Shown here: piece after piece, positions 1 through 8,650 of the stretch
Position numbering within the stretch: the stretch's first letter is position 1
How the letters are laid out: each line of letters begins with the position of its first letter
Origin: Thomasclavelia ramosa DSM 1402
GTDB taxonomy: Bacteria; Bacillota_I; Bacilli_A; Erysipelotrichales; Coprobacillaceae
Assembly: GCF_014131695.1 (NCBI RefSeq)
Contig: NZ_CP036346.1
Span: 1,674,001 to 1,738,000, forward strand
Direction of reading: 5' to 3'
DNA length: 64,000 nucleotides
Translations under genes and position numbers: made by a program
Notes under the pieces: model-generated
What the model saw: the letters and a program-made list of their open reading frames with translations, nothing else
Database searches by the model: none
Told to the model about the DNA's origin: nothing

Positions 1-153
1 TATCCAAATAATTGTTGCAAGATATGGATTGCGAATTACAAAAAGATTTAAAATTAATAAAATTAATGCAAATATTAATAAAAAATTGTTTAGTTGATCC
101 GATCCATAACGACCTGACATAAAGCGATACAGCGCATTTTGAAACTTATTCGT
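1..153 (-). CDS. Small membrane protein, 3' part outside window
   Basis: The reading frame is open for 51 codons to the window edge. It gives an N-terminus with the motif ALYRFMSGRYGSDQLNNF followed by a hydrophobic helix (about residues 24-40). This RFM-GRYG-DQL pattern is familiar from small uncharacterised Firmicute membrane proteins, but I know no function. An AGAGGG ribosome site (minus strand, about 159-164) sits 5-6 bases before the codon at 153-151, which reads ACG and not ATG. The only in-frame ATG is residue 12, inside the conserved motif. Either ACG initiates or the start codon has mutated. The C-terminus is beyond the window. Confidence 0.6.
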
Positions 154-167
154 GTTAACCCTCTTTT

Positions 168-192
168 CAAATTATACATTAAGTATAATTTG
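168..192. promoter_or_regulatory. 10-bp-arm palindrome before the partial membrane gene
   Basis: CAAATTATAC (168-177) and GTATAATTTG (183-192) are a perfect inverted repeat with a 5-base loop. On the minus strand it contains TATAAT just upstream of the partial gene, so an operator overlapping a -10 box is plausible. It could also be a weak AT-only hairpin at the end of the gene stopping at 207. Confidence 0.4.
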
Positions 193-206
193 AAATTATT
201 AAATCT

Positions 207-1430
207 TTATGAATTATTTTCATTAGTATCTTTTTTCTTATGTTCTTTACGACTACAATCGTATGTCTCTACAATTAACGTTTTAAAAAATTGAATTAAT
301 GCATTTCTTGTATCGCTGTTCATATTTTTGATTTCTTTAATAGCCGTAATTAGATGTGATAATGATTTTTCTGAAAAATCATTAATTTTTTCAATTTTAG
401 CTGCTTCTAAAATTGAAAATACTGCAGTAACTGCATCCTTTCGTGTTTTACTGTCGACTTTACTTAGCCATGATTTAAAAGCTGCATCCATAGTTTGGCT
501 GTCCTTACTCATTTCAGTAGCACAAACAAATTGTGTTCCTTCTACTGACCAGCTAAAGCCACTATGTTGCATTAAACCTTTAGCGCTACTTTTAACTACT
601 ATTTTTTCTTCAAGATTCTCAAGCATTATCCCGAATACGGAACTTTCTGGAATGAATTTTTTTATCCTAGTAGAAATATTGCGGTAATTATCTGTATTTA
701 GCATTTTTTGATTAAAACCAGGGCCGTCATTATTATAAATCTCAATAATTCGTTTAGATATTTTAGAATTCACACAACTAGATGCATAAACTGCTAAATT
801 TCCTCCTTTTGAATGACCACCAACACGAATTTTAACACCAGATATCTTTTGGGTGATATATATCCTAAAAATTTGATACCACTTCATTTTATAATCACAA
901 TGGCATAAAAGATAAAAAAGTGATTTAGAAAAATCGATTTCAGCAATTTTAGCCAAATACTCAACTGCTCTTTGCTGAGAAGCAACTGGAAATTGATAAG
1001 TCATTTGAAAATCCTCACGCCAGCCTAAAATTGTATCATCAGTGCCACGAAAAGCAACATAAATACTACTATCTTCTAATTGAAAAGTAATTGCTGCAAA
1101 TTGTTTTATACTTTGATAGTCCAGTTCATTAATATAATTAGATAGCAGAATATTTTGATAACGCGGACATTTAGCTAATTCTTGTAATAATGTAATTGAT
1201 TCCTTAGTGAAAGATATCTCATCTAGTAATTCTTCAATATTATTTACTTGACTAAAATTATTAGCAACATCTTTTAAACAATAACTTTGTTCATTGGGAA
1301 ATGTGGGAACTATTTTATCAAAATCAACATAAACTAATTCACTTAAAATCAAGCCATCAATATCATTAAATGGATCTATTCTCATTGACAGATCACCTCG
1401 CCATTTTAAATAATCATATATATTGGACAT
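207..1430 (-). CDS. Mbeg1-like (DUF2974) alpha/beta hydrolase
   Basis: A 407-residue cytosolic protein of the Mbeg1-like/DUF2974 family of lipase-related hydrolases. The sequence shows the family core: AFRGTDDT at about residues 126-133 (oxyanion region) and the nucleophile elbow GHSKGGNLA at 205-213, with Ser207 the likely nucleophile. NNDGPGF lies soon after. No signal peptide is seen. The start at 1430 has a GGGGGAAC ribosome site. An extended -10 promoter lies upstream, divergent from the deacetylase gene. The substrate is unknown for this family. Hydrolase fold is firm, specificity is not. Confidence 0.8.
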   Translation of the reverse strand: MSNIYDYLKWRGDLSMRIDPFNDIDGLILSELVYVDFDKIVPTFPNEQSYCLKDVANNFSQVNNIEELLDEISFTKESITLLQELAKCPRYQNILLSNYINELDYQSIKQFAAITFQLEDSSIYVAFRGTDDTILGWREDFQMTYQFPVASQQRAVEYLAKIAEIDFSKSLFYLLCHCDYKMKWYQIFRIYITQKISGVKIRVGGHSKGGNLAVYASSCVNSKISKRIIEIYNNDGPGFNQKMLNTDNYRNISTRIKKFIPESSVFGIMLENLEEKIVVKSSAKGLMQHSGFSWSVEGTQFVCATEMSKDSQTMDAAFKSWLSKVDSKTRKDAVTAVFSILEAAKIEKINDFSEKSLSHLITAIKEIKNMNSDTRNALIQFFKTLIVETYDCSRKEHKKKDTNENNS

Positions 1431-1456
1431 TTTTGTTCCCCCTTTCCTTTTTTGGC

Positions 1457-1486
1457 ATTATACCATATTAAAAAAAAATTATACAA
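1457..1486 (-). promoter_or_regulatory. Promoter of the Mbeg1-like gene
   Basis: On the minus strand TTGTAT (1486-1481), an 18-base spacer ending TGG, and TATAAT (1462-1457) form an extended -10 promoter. It is divergent from the promoter at 1501-1528. Confidence 0.55.
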
Positions 1487-1500
1487 CTTCATGACATTTA

Positions 1501-1528
1501 TTGACAATAAGTTTTTGAGACCTATAAT
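1501..1528 (+). promoter_or_regulatory. Consensus sigma-A promoter of the deacetylase gene
   Basis: TTGACA (1501-1506), 16-base spacer, TATAAT (1523-1528): both hexamers match consensus exactly. It places the transcript start near 1535 and so decides the downstream start codon at 1551. Confidence 0.85.
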
Positions 1529-1550
1529 GTTTATGGAAAGGTCGAGAAAA

Positions 1551-2978
1551 ATGAAGTTATTCAATAAATTTTCAAAAAAACAAAAAATTACCTTTATTTC
1601 AGTATTATTTATTTTAATTATTAGTACAGTTTATTTAATCTGGCAAAAAAATAACCAATTGTTAACTTTTGTCAAAGACCCAATACTAGAAATCAACCAT
1701 GAGTTTGATTATCAAAAAATAATTAAAAATATTAAAAATGTCCAAACATCCGATATTAAGGTCGACACATCTAAATTAAAAAATGATAAAATTGGCAGCT
1801 ATCCTGTTACCTATATTTATCAGGGCAAAAAGTTCACAGTAAATATTAACGTAGTTGATAAAACTAAGCCTAAATTTGAAATTAATAATATTGAAATAGA
1901 TGCAGGAATGGATGTTGATCCAACAATGTTAGTTGATAACATTGTTGATGAAACAAAAACAACTATTTCTTTTAAAGATGCATATAATTTTTCAAAAAAA
2001 GGAAAAGTCAAAGTGACAGTAATTGTTAGCGATGAAAGTAATAATAAATCAACAAAGCACGCTACTGTTACAGTTTTATCTAAAGATACAACAAAACCAA
2101 CTATTTCTGGTCTTAATGATCTAACTGTCACTTTAAATGGTAAGGTTGATTATTTAGCTGGCGTTAAAGGAAATGATAATCGTGATCCACATCCACAATT
2201 GACTATTGATAACAAAAAAGTAAGATTGGATAAATTAGGTGATTATATTGTAACCTATACTTGCAAAGATAGGTCTGGCAATAAAATAGTTGCTAAAAGG
2301 AAAGTTTCAGTTGTTGAAAAGAAAGAAATTGGAGTTTATGCTCAAACTGAAGAAAAAGTTATTTATTTGACATTTGATGATGGTCCTTCAAAAAATACCA
2401 AACGTATTTTAGATATTCTTGACAAATATCATGCAAAAGCAACTTTCTTTGTGACTGGTACAAACCAAAACTATAATTACTTGATCAAAGAAGCATATCA
2501 ACGAGGTCATACAATCGGTTTACATACTTACAGCCATGATTATAAAACCGTTTATACTTCAGTAACCGCATATTTTAATGATTTAGAAAGAGTTGGAAAC
2601 ATGGTTAAAAATGAAATTGGCTTTATTCCAAAGTATATTCGTTTCCCTGGTGGAGCTTCAAATACAATTTCACGTAAATATTGTCCTGGAATCATGAGTA
2701 TTCTAGCAAACGAAGTAATTGACCGTGGTTATCAATTTTATGATTGGAATTATGGTACAGGTGATGCCGGTGGAAACAATATTCCAGTTAATCAAATCAT
2801 TGCTACTGCTACAGCTGGAAATGCCAATAATCAAGTGATTCTTGCTCATGATACAGATGCCAAAAATACCACGGTAGATGCCCTTCCGGCAATAATCGAG
2901 CATTATCAGGCACTAGGTTATTCTTTTAAAAGTATAGATGACAATTCTTATGTTCCTCATCATCATATTAATAATTAA
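1551..2978 (+). CDS. Membrane-anchored polysaccharide deacetylase with Ig-like repeats
   Basis: Extracellular carbohydrate esterase 4 enzyme, likely acting on peptidoglycan or another N-acetylated wall glycan. Starting from ATG 1551 (GGAAAGG site) it is 475 residues: a basic N-terminus, one membrane anchor (about 14-31), two or three DUF5011/HYR-type Ig-like repeats with D-x-TKP signatures (about 50-255), then the NodB domain. Visible catalytic and metal residues are TFDDG (274-278), HTYSH with His325 and His329, RFPGG (364-368) and LAHD near 431-434. All core CE4 motifs are present, so it should be active. An in-frame ATG at 1482 lies before the promoter and cannot be used from it. The gene looks monocistronic. 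Confidence 0.88.
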   Translation: MKLFNKFSKKQKITFISVLFILIISTVYLIWQKNNQLLTFVKDPILEINHEFDYQKIIKNIKNVQTSDIKVDTSKLKNDKIGSYPVTYIYQGKKFTVNINVVDKTKPKFEINNIEIDAGMDVDPTMLVDNIVDETKTTISFKDAYNFSKKGKVKVTVIVSDESNNKSTKHATVTVLSKDTTKPTISGLNDLTVTLNGKVDYLAGVKGNDNRDPHPQLTIDNKKVRLDKLGDYIVTYTCKDRSGNKIVAKRKVSVVEKKEIGVYAQTEEKVIYLTFDDGPSKNTKRILDILDKYHAKATFFVTGTNQNYNYLIKEAYQRGHTIGLHTYSHDYKTVYTSVTAYFNDLERVGNMVKNEIGFIPKYIRFPGGASNTISRKYCPGIMSILANEVIDRGYQFYDWNYGTGDAGGNNIPVNQIIATATAGNANNQVILAHDTDAKNTTVDALPAIIEHYQALGYSFKSIDDNSYVPHHHINN

Positions 2979-3219
2979 AAGTAGTTTTCGAAATTGGCTC
3001 TAGAATTTGATTTTTCAAAAGATGGAACCTATTTCAATAAAACTATTTTTATTTTTAAGATTTATTAAGAGATTCTTAGGATTTATTATGATAGAATTTT
3101 TAAAATAGCGTGTTATGATTATAATTGTTATGTATTGGTTAATTCTTGCTAATTCATTGCAAAGCAATTGTAGTTATATTACAATTAGATAAATTTTGTT
3201 TTTTATGAGGATGTTATTT

Positions 3220-5550
3220 ATGGGAAAAATTAAAGGTTTAAATAAACAAGAAGTTGCAAAGCGTATTAGTGAAGGGAAAGTGAACCTTTCCCCTAAACCA
3301 GTAGTTAAAAGTAATTTTCAAATTATTATGGGGCATGTTTTTAACCTCTTTAATGCCTATAATTTTATTATTGCTGCTGCTCTAATTGCTGTTCAAGCAT
3401 ATTCAAGTTTATTTTTTGTTGTTATTGTCATTTCAAATACTGTTATTAGAGCGCGACAAGAAATAAAATCTAAAAATATGGTTGCTAAATTAAACTTGAT
3501 CGTTTCGCCAAAAACTAAAGTTATTCGTGAGGGAAAAACGATTTCAATCGATAACGAAGAAATCGTTCTAGATGATGTAGTTTATTTTGAAACCGGTAAT
3601 CAAATCAGTGCTGATTCAATTATTATTGAAAATAATGTTGAAGTTGATGAATCACTTTTAACTGGTGAAGCTGATCCAATTTCTAAAGGGCCTGGTGACC
3701 ATTTATTATCTGGTAGTTTTATTTTGAGCGGTGCTTGCTATGGTAAGGTTGAACATGTTGGAAAAGATAACTATGCAAATAAAATTACTGATCAGGCAAG
3801 AACTCGTAAGCCTGTTAGTTCTGTCTTATTAAACACTTTTAATAAAGTTACTCGTTATACTAGTTATTTAGTTTTACCATTAAGTATTTTAATGCTCTAT
3901 CAGGCTTATATCATTCGTGATCAAGGAATTACAAGCACAATCGTCAACACTGCTACAGCTCTGCTAGGGATGCTTCCTAAAGGACTAGTTCTATTAACAA
4001 GTGTATCTTTAGCTGCTAGTGTTGTTAAATTAGGGAAAATGAACACTTTAGTTCAAGAAATGTTTAGTATTGAAACCTTATCACGAATTGATGTTCTATG
4101 TTTAGATAAAACCGGTACCTTGACTGAAGGAAAAATGGAAATCGAACAAGTCATTAAATTAAAAAATCCATTAAATCTTGATCTGGATGAGATTATGTGT
4201 TCCTTTGTTAAAGGATCTCTTGATAATAATATTACTTTTAAAACACTTAGTAACTATTTTACTGGCCCTGCAAAGTATGAAACATTAGACCGTATAGCTT
4301 TTTCTTCAGCCCGGAAATGGAGCGCCATTGAACTAGATTCAATAGGAACAATTATTGTTGGAGCACCAGAAATAATTCGTCCTGATTATCAATTATCACC
4401 AAGAATTATTGAGATGCAAAAAAGCGGCGCACGTGTTTTATTAATTGGCCATCACCCAACATTAAATATCTTACAGGAAACTTTAGGACAAACAACACCG
4501 ATTGGGCTAATTGTTATTAAAGATCCTATTCGGAAAGATGCTCATGAAGCCCTTAAATTTTTCAGTGATAATGATGTTGCTGTAAAAGTTATATCTGGTG
4601 ATAATCCAGCGACAGTTAGTGCAATCGCTAGTCAAGCAGGTGTTGCTAATGCAGAAAAATACATTGATGCTTCAACAATCGTTACTGATCAACAATTAGA
4701 AGATGCAATTTTAAACTATAATGTCATTGGTCGTGCTAGTCCTTTTCAAAAGCACCAGATGATCTTATGTTTACAAAAACATAATCAAAAGGTTGCGATG
4801 ACGGGTGATGGAGTAAATGATGTTTTAGCATTAAAAGATGCTGATGTTTCAATTGCGATGGGTTCTGGTTCCGATATTGCCCGCCAAGTATCGCAATTTA
4901 TTATTATTGATGGTAAATTACAAACATTAGTAGAAGTTGTTCGAGAAGGTCGCCTAGTTATTAATAATGTTACACGTTCTGCGTCAATGTATTACTTGAA
5001 AACAATTTACACGATTTTACTTTCAATATTATCTATTTTAATGAATATACCTTATCCTTTTATTCCTTTCCAAATGACTTTATTGGATATGTTTATTGAA
5101 GGTTTCCCTTCATTTATGATTTTATTTGAACGAAATATCGAAAAACCAAAAGAATCAATTGGTCATCATGCTATGCGTTTTTCCTTACCTAACGCATTAG
5201 CAATAGTTTTAAGCGTTGCTGGTATAAGATTACTCGCACCAACCTTACAATTGTCGTTAGCAGAAACTTTTTCAGTCCTATATTTTACAACTGCTTTTGT
5301 GTCTATTCACATGATTTATCGTATTTATAAACCATTAAACTGGTATCGAGGTGGAGTTTTAATAATTGATATTATTGGCTTTATCCTCTCTACACCGATT
5401 TTTTGGCCACTTTTAGAAATGCATGTATTAACACCTAAGTTAATTCAAATTATCCTAATTACGATTGTTATTAGCATTCCTGTTTTAATCATCCTGACAA
5501 GGAGTGTTAGTTATTATCTTAAGAACCTAAATAGTAAAAAAGCTTTATAG
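3220..5550 (+). CDS. P-type cation-transporting ATPase (CtpE-like)
   Basis: Membrane cation pump of the HAD-IC P-type ATPase family, 776 residues from ATG 3220. An ATGAGG ribosome site at 3205-3210 favours this start over TTG 3196. Seen in order: N-terminal helices, actuator motif LLTGEAD (TGE 148-150), M4 segment GMLPKGLVLLTS (about 250-261), phosphorylation motif DKTGTLT (296-302), the hinge MTGDGVND, then C-terminal helices. The compact N-domain and the M4 region resemble the CtpE group linked to calcium uptake in mycobacteria. The residue between Pro and Gly in M4 is Lys here; Glu is what I recall for relatives. Ion specificity is therefore open. Confidence 0.85.
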   Translation: MGKIKGLNKQEVAKRISEGKVNLSPKPVVKSNFQIIMGHVFNLFNAYNFIIAAALIAVQAYSSLFFVVIVISNTVIRARQEIKSKNMVAKLNLIVSPKTKVIREGKTISIDNEEIVLDDVVYFETGNQISADSIIIENNVEVDESLLTGEADPISKGPGDHLLSGSFILSGACYGKVEHVGKDNYANKITDQARTRKPVSSVLLNTFNKVTRYTSYLVLPLSILMLYQAYIIRDQGITSTIVNTATALLGMLPKGLVLLTSVSLAASVVKLGKMNTLVQEMFSIETLSRIDVLCLDKTGTLTEGKMEIEQVIKLKNPLNLDLDEIMCSFVKGSLDNNITFKTLSNYFTGPAKYETLDRIAFSSARKWSAIELDSIGTIIVGAPEIIRPDYQLSPRIIEMQKSGARVLLIGHHPTLNILQETLGQTTPIGLIVIKDPIRKDAHEALKFFSDNDVAVKVISGDNPATVSAIASQAGVANAEKYIDASTIVTDQQLEDAILNYNVIGRASPFQKHQMILCLQKHNQKVAMTGDGVNDVLALKDADVSIAMGSGSDIARQVSQFIIIDGKLQTLVEVVREGRLVINNVTRSASMYYLKTIYTILLSILSILMNIPYPFIPFQMTLLDMFIEGFPSFMILFERNIEKPKESIGHHAMRFSLPNALAIVLSVAGIRLLAPTLQLSLAETFSVLYFTTAFVSIHMIYRIYKPLNWYRGGVLIIDIIGFILSTPIFWPLLEMHVLTPKLIQIILITIVISIPVLIILTRSVSYYLKNLNSKKAL

Positions 5551-5559
5551 CATTAATAA

Positions 5560-5586
5560 GCCTGTTCAAGTTTTTCTTGGACAGGC
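5560..5586. terminator. Hairpin between convergent genes
   Basis: GCCTGTTCAAG (5560-5570), loop TTTTT, CTTGGACAGGC (5576-5586): 11 pairs with one G-U. There is no clear U-run on either side, but its place between the convergent ATPase and GGDEF-EAL genes suggests a shared transcription stop. Confidence 0.5.
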
Positions 5587-5656
5587 TCCCATTTAAAACA
5601 AATCTATTTATCTAAACAAAAAGATATATTTAGATACATTACTGTACCTTCTATAT

Positions 5657-8629
5657 CTATTTTTCATTTAAAAGTTGAATTAACTTAATCACATCTTCTT
5701 GAATCCGAGGTGGTAAATATTGCGGCTTGGCTAATAAAAAACCTTGAAGATAATCAACTTTAAGCTTAATCACCTGCTTTAATTCATCAATCGTTTCAAT
5801 TCCTTCAGCAATTAATTTCATATCCCGTTCATGAGCATAATTAACAATGTTTTCAACAATTTTACACTTATCAGGATCACTATCAATATTACGAATTATA
5901 TCCATATCGATTTTAATAAATTTAGGTGAAATCAGCAATAAGATTCGATCACTATTATATCCACTTCCATAATCATCTAATGCTAATTCTGCTTGCCATT
6001 TTTTCATTAATTCTGCTTTTTGCTGATGATAATTTTCGTCAATGTACTCAACTTCAGTAACTTCTAAAACAACATTTTTTAAATACTTTGAATACTCCTT
6101 TTCTAGCTCATCAATTTTTTTAGTACTTAAAATTTGATTTGAAATAGAATTAATAAATATTTTACAATCCTTATTAATTCGCTCATTTCGTAAATGGTTG
6201 GCAAAGGTTTCAAGTGATGAGGACCATGTTAATTCTTCAATTTCTGCTAAACGTCCCTCCTCTTTAGCTATTTTTAAAATATCAAGGGGATTTTTTAATG
6301 ATGGCATAAATGATCTCATTAATGATTCATATGCATAAATAGTTCCATCTTTGCTACTTATAATTGGTTGAAAATAAAACTGAATTGCTCGATCTTCAAT
6401 AATAGTGTTTAATTCTTCTTTACTTTCGCTTAAAAAAGAATCCGCAATATAATCATTGAGATTAAACTCTGTTAAATTACCTTTACTTGTACGTTTGATC
6501 TTATACATTGCATAATCAGCATAATGTTGGAGTTTTTCAAAAGATTCACTATCCCGTGGATACCAGGCAATACCGCCTGATGCATTGACATGAAAATTAC
6601 TATTATCAGCCAAAGGAATAAAAGCCTTGCTAATTGCTTCCTTTAATTTATTAATTAACTGCTTAATTACATTTTCATCATCATAACCATAAAAGAAAAC
6701 AAAAAATTCATCACCAGAAATCCGTGAAATAATAGTATTTTCTGGGGTGCTGTTTACAAATGTTTCAGCAGCTTTAGAAATGTAATTATCACCAATTTCA
6801 TGCCCATAATTATCATTAATGTACTTCAGATTATCTAAATCTAACATCAATAGTGCTGCTATTTTTATTTTGTTTATTTCATTTTCAAATAAACTATTCA
6901 TGATCCTAATAAATGCTCTCCGATTCAAAAGTCCAGTTAGAGCATCATGATCACGTTCATATTCAATCACATTCTTTTCAACAATTGTATTAGTTACATT
7001 CTCAATTACCCCAGTATATGCATTATCATTTACCAATAGCCGTAGATTCACAAAAACATAATTATCATCATCAGGAATTTTGAAGAGATATTCTTTTTTG
7101 CTATAATCATGTGAAACAATATATTGTTTATAGCCTTCAAATGTTTCTTTAAATTTTGTCATTGTTAATTCTGAAGTATTAACATCATATTTTAGTAAAA
7201 CCTCAAAAAAGTTTTCTGATATAAACAATTCTTCAGTGTTTATATTATATTCGAACCCTGCTAGCTTAATACTTGCCATTTGTAATAAATTAGTGAATTT
7301 CAAGGCAGTATCACGAACATTTTGATTTAGTTGTTCCATCATATTTGCAAGATGATCAATTTCAGCAATATTTGTACGTCTGAAAGAAATCTTATTTTTA
7401 ATATTAGCTTTTACGACTTCATCTGATAATTTTTTTATTGGTTTTGAAATGATATAACTAAAAATGAAACTTCCACCAATTCCAACTGTCAAGGTTAAAA
7501 AGATTGCGAACATCAAAATCGAAGTGATTTTATTTGTAAATGCAAATAAATCTGAAGTATCAACTATTCCTACTAAAGCCCAGCGTTGATTACTGTATGG
7601 TGTATTAGAATTATAAATATTCAAATATTTTAATGAACTATATAAAGTGTTAGAACCTTGATTGATATAATAATCATTCTCAGATTGCATTAATTCAGTT
7701 GTAGGACTTTTCGTCGTATAAATATTTCCATTAGTTAAAATATTACTTAAAATCAATGAATCATCTTGATTGATTGCCAACAAATAGCTTCCATTACCTT
7801 CATCAAGTAACTCTGTACTGGGCAATAATTTGTTCAAATAATCTAATGTAATATCAATTCCAACGACACCATAAACAGCTCCTTGATCGTTGATTAGCGG
7901 TAATGAGTAGGTGAAAGCCTCATTTTCAGAATCTCTCAGGCGAAAACTCCCACCCCAATAGCCTATATCAGTACTCGAAAATTCTTGTGAATTACTAATT
8001 GCCCGCTGGTATGGAGTATAGAAAAAATCATAATATTTTATGTTTGCTTTTTTAAATTCAAAACGTGGCCGCCATGATGAATCAGTAGCAATATTTAAAG
8101 ATTTAACCACTTCAGTTGGAGCTCGTTCAATTAATAAATCCCCATTTTCTGCTGAAGCTTTTGATAATGGATCAAGATCTCTTAAATATATTCCAGGTTT
8201 ATCTTCAAGTCCCTTATCCAAGTCATGATTATTAAAAATGATATATGCCCCTGTAACATGCTGAGAGCGCATTGTTGAAATCAATTGATCTACAACTGCC
8301 AAAATAAGTGGTGTTGCTGTTTCAGAGCTGTCATCAAGATGCTCATAATCAACCTTTCCTTCACTAACAAGCTGCTTAGCTGTCGTATTTATGTGGTCTG
8401 TCAATTGAGATAAATTGGACCAATTGTTTAACATTTCATTTTGAAGATAACTGCTTCGATTAATAACTCGCTGATCAACAATATCTTTAGCGTTCTGGTT
8501 TAATTTAGCAAACATTCCACCAGTTGAAAGGCTACCAACAAGGATTGTTGTCTCGATTAACACTAAAATACACATTACTACAAGTAAATATGAAAAAATT
8601 GATTTGTTTTTCATGATTTTACGAAACAT
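5657..8629 (-). CDS. Membrane dCache-HAMP-GGDEF-EAL c-di-GMP enzyme
   Basis: Inner-membrane sensor making and/or degrading cyclic di-GMP, 990 residues from ATG 8629 (GGAGG six bases upstream). Using numbering from the GTG one codon earlier: helix 14-36, extracytoplasmic double-Cache-like region 40-365, helix 370-395, HAMP to about 445, a PAS-like region, GGDEF domain 560-720 and EAL domain 740-990. The cyclase signature is SGDEF (639-643), an often active variant. No RxxD inhibitory site is seen five residues before it. The EAL signature is ESL (769-771), but the later acidic and lysine residues are present (E857, DD 886-887, K907, E943, YLQG 961-964), so phosphodiesterase activity is likely. 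It follows a solute-binding lipoprotein gene after 21 bases, suggesting a ligand-presenting partner. Confidence 0.88.
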   Translation of the reverse strand: MFRKIMKNKSIFSYLLVVMCILVLIETTILVGSLSTGGMFAKLNQNAKDIVDQRVINRSSYLQNEMLNNWSNLSQLTDHINTTAKQLVSEGKVDYEHLDDSSETATPLILAVVDQLISTMRSQHVTGAYIIFNNHDLDKGLEDKPGIYLRDLDPLSKASAENGDLLIERAPTEVVKSLNIATDSSWRPRFEFKKANIKYYDFFYTPYQRAISNSQEFSSTDIGYWGGSFRLRDSENEAFTYSLPLINDQGAVYGVVGIDITLDYLNKLLPSTELLDEGNGSYLLAINQDDSLILSNILTNGNIYTTKSPTTELMQSENDYYINQGSNTLYSSLKYLNIYNSNTPYSNQRWALVGIVDTSDLFAFTNKITSILMFAIFLTLTVGIGGSFIFSYIISKPIKKLSDEVVKANIKNKISFRRTNIAEIDHLANMMEQLNQNVRDTALKFTNLLQMASIKLAGFEYNINTEELFISENFFEVLLKYDVNTSELTMTKFKETFEGYKQYIVSHDYSKKEYLFKIPDDDNYVFVNLRLLVNDNAYTGVIENVTNTIVEKNVIEYERDHDALTGLLNRRAFIRIMNSLFENEINKIKIAALLMLDLDNLKYINDNYGHEIGDNYISKAAETFVNSTPENTIISRISGDEFFVFFYGYDDENVIKQLINKLKEAISKAFIPLADNSNFHVNASGGIAWYPRDSESFEKLQHYADYAMYKIKRTSKGNLTEFNLNDYIADSFLSESKEELNTIIEDRAIQFYFQPIISSKDGTIYAYESLMRSFMPSLKNPLDILKIAKEEGRLAEIEELTWSSSLETFANHLRNERINKDCKIFINSISNQILSTKKIDELEKEYSKYLKNVVLEVTEVEYIDENYHQQKAELMKKWQAELALDDYGSGYNSDRILLLISPKFIKIDMDIIRNIDSDPDKCKIVENIVNYAHERDMKLIAEGIETIDELKQVIKLKVDYLQGFLLAKPQYLPPRIQEDVIKLIQLLNEK

Positions 8630-8650
8630 CACAATCCTCCTTCTATAGAA

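Noticed and set aside
1452-1550. Longer N-terminus of the polysaccharide deacetylase
   Set aside because: The extension lies on and before a consensus promoter (1501-1528) and the divergent promoter of the neighbour; ATG 1551 has a ribosome site.
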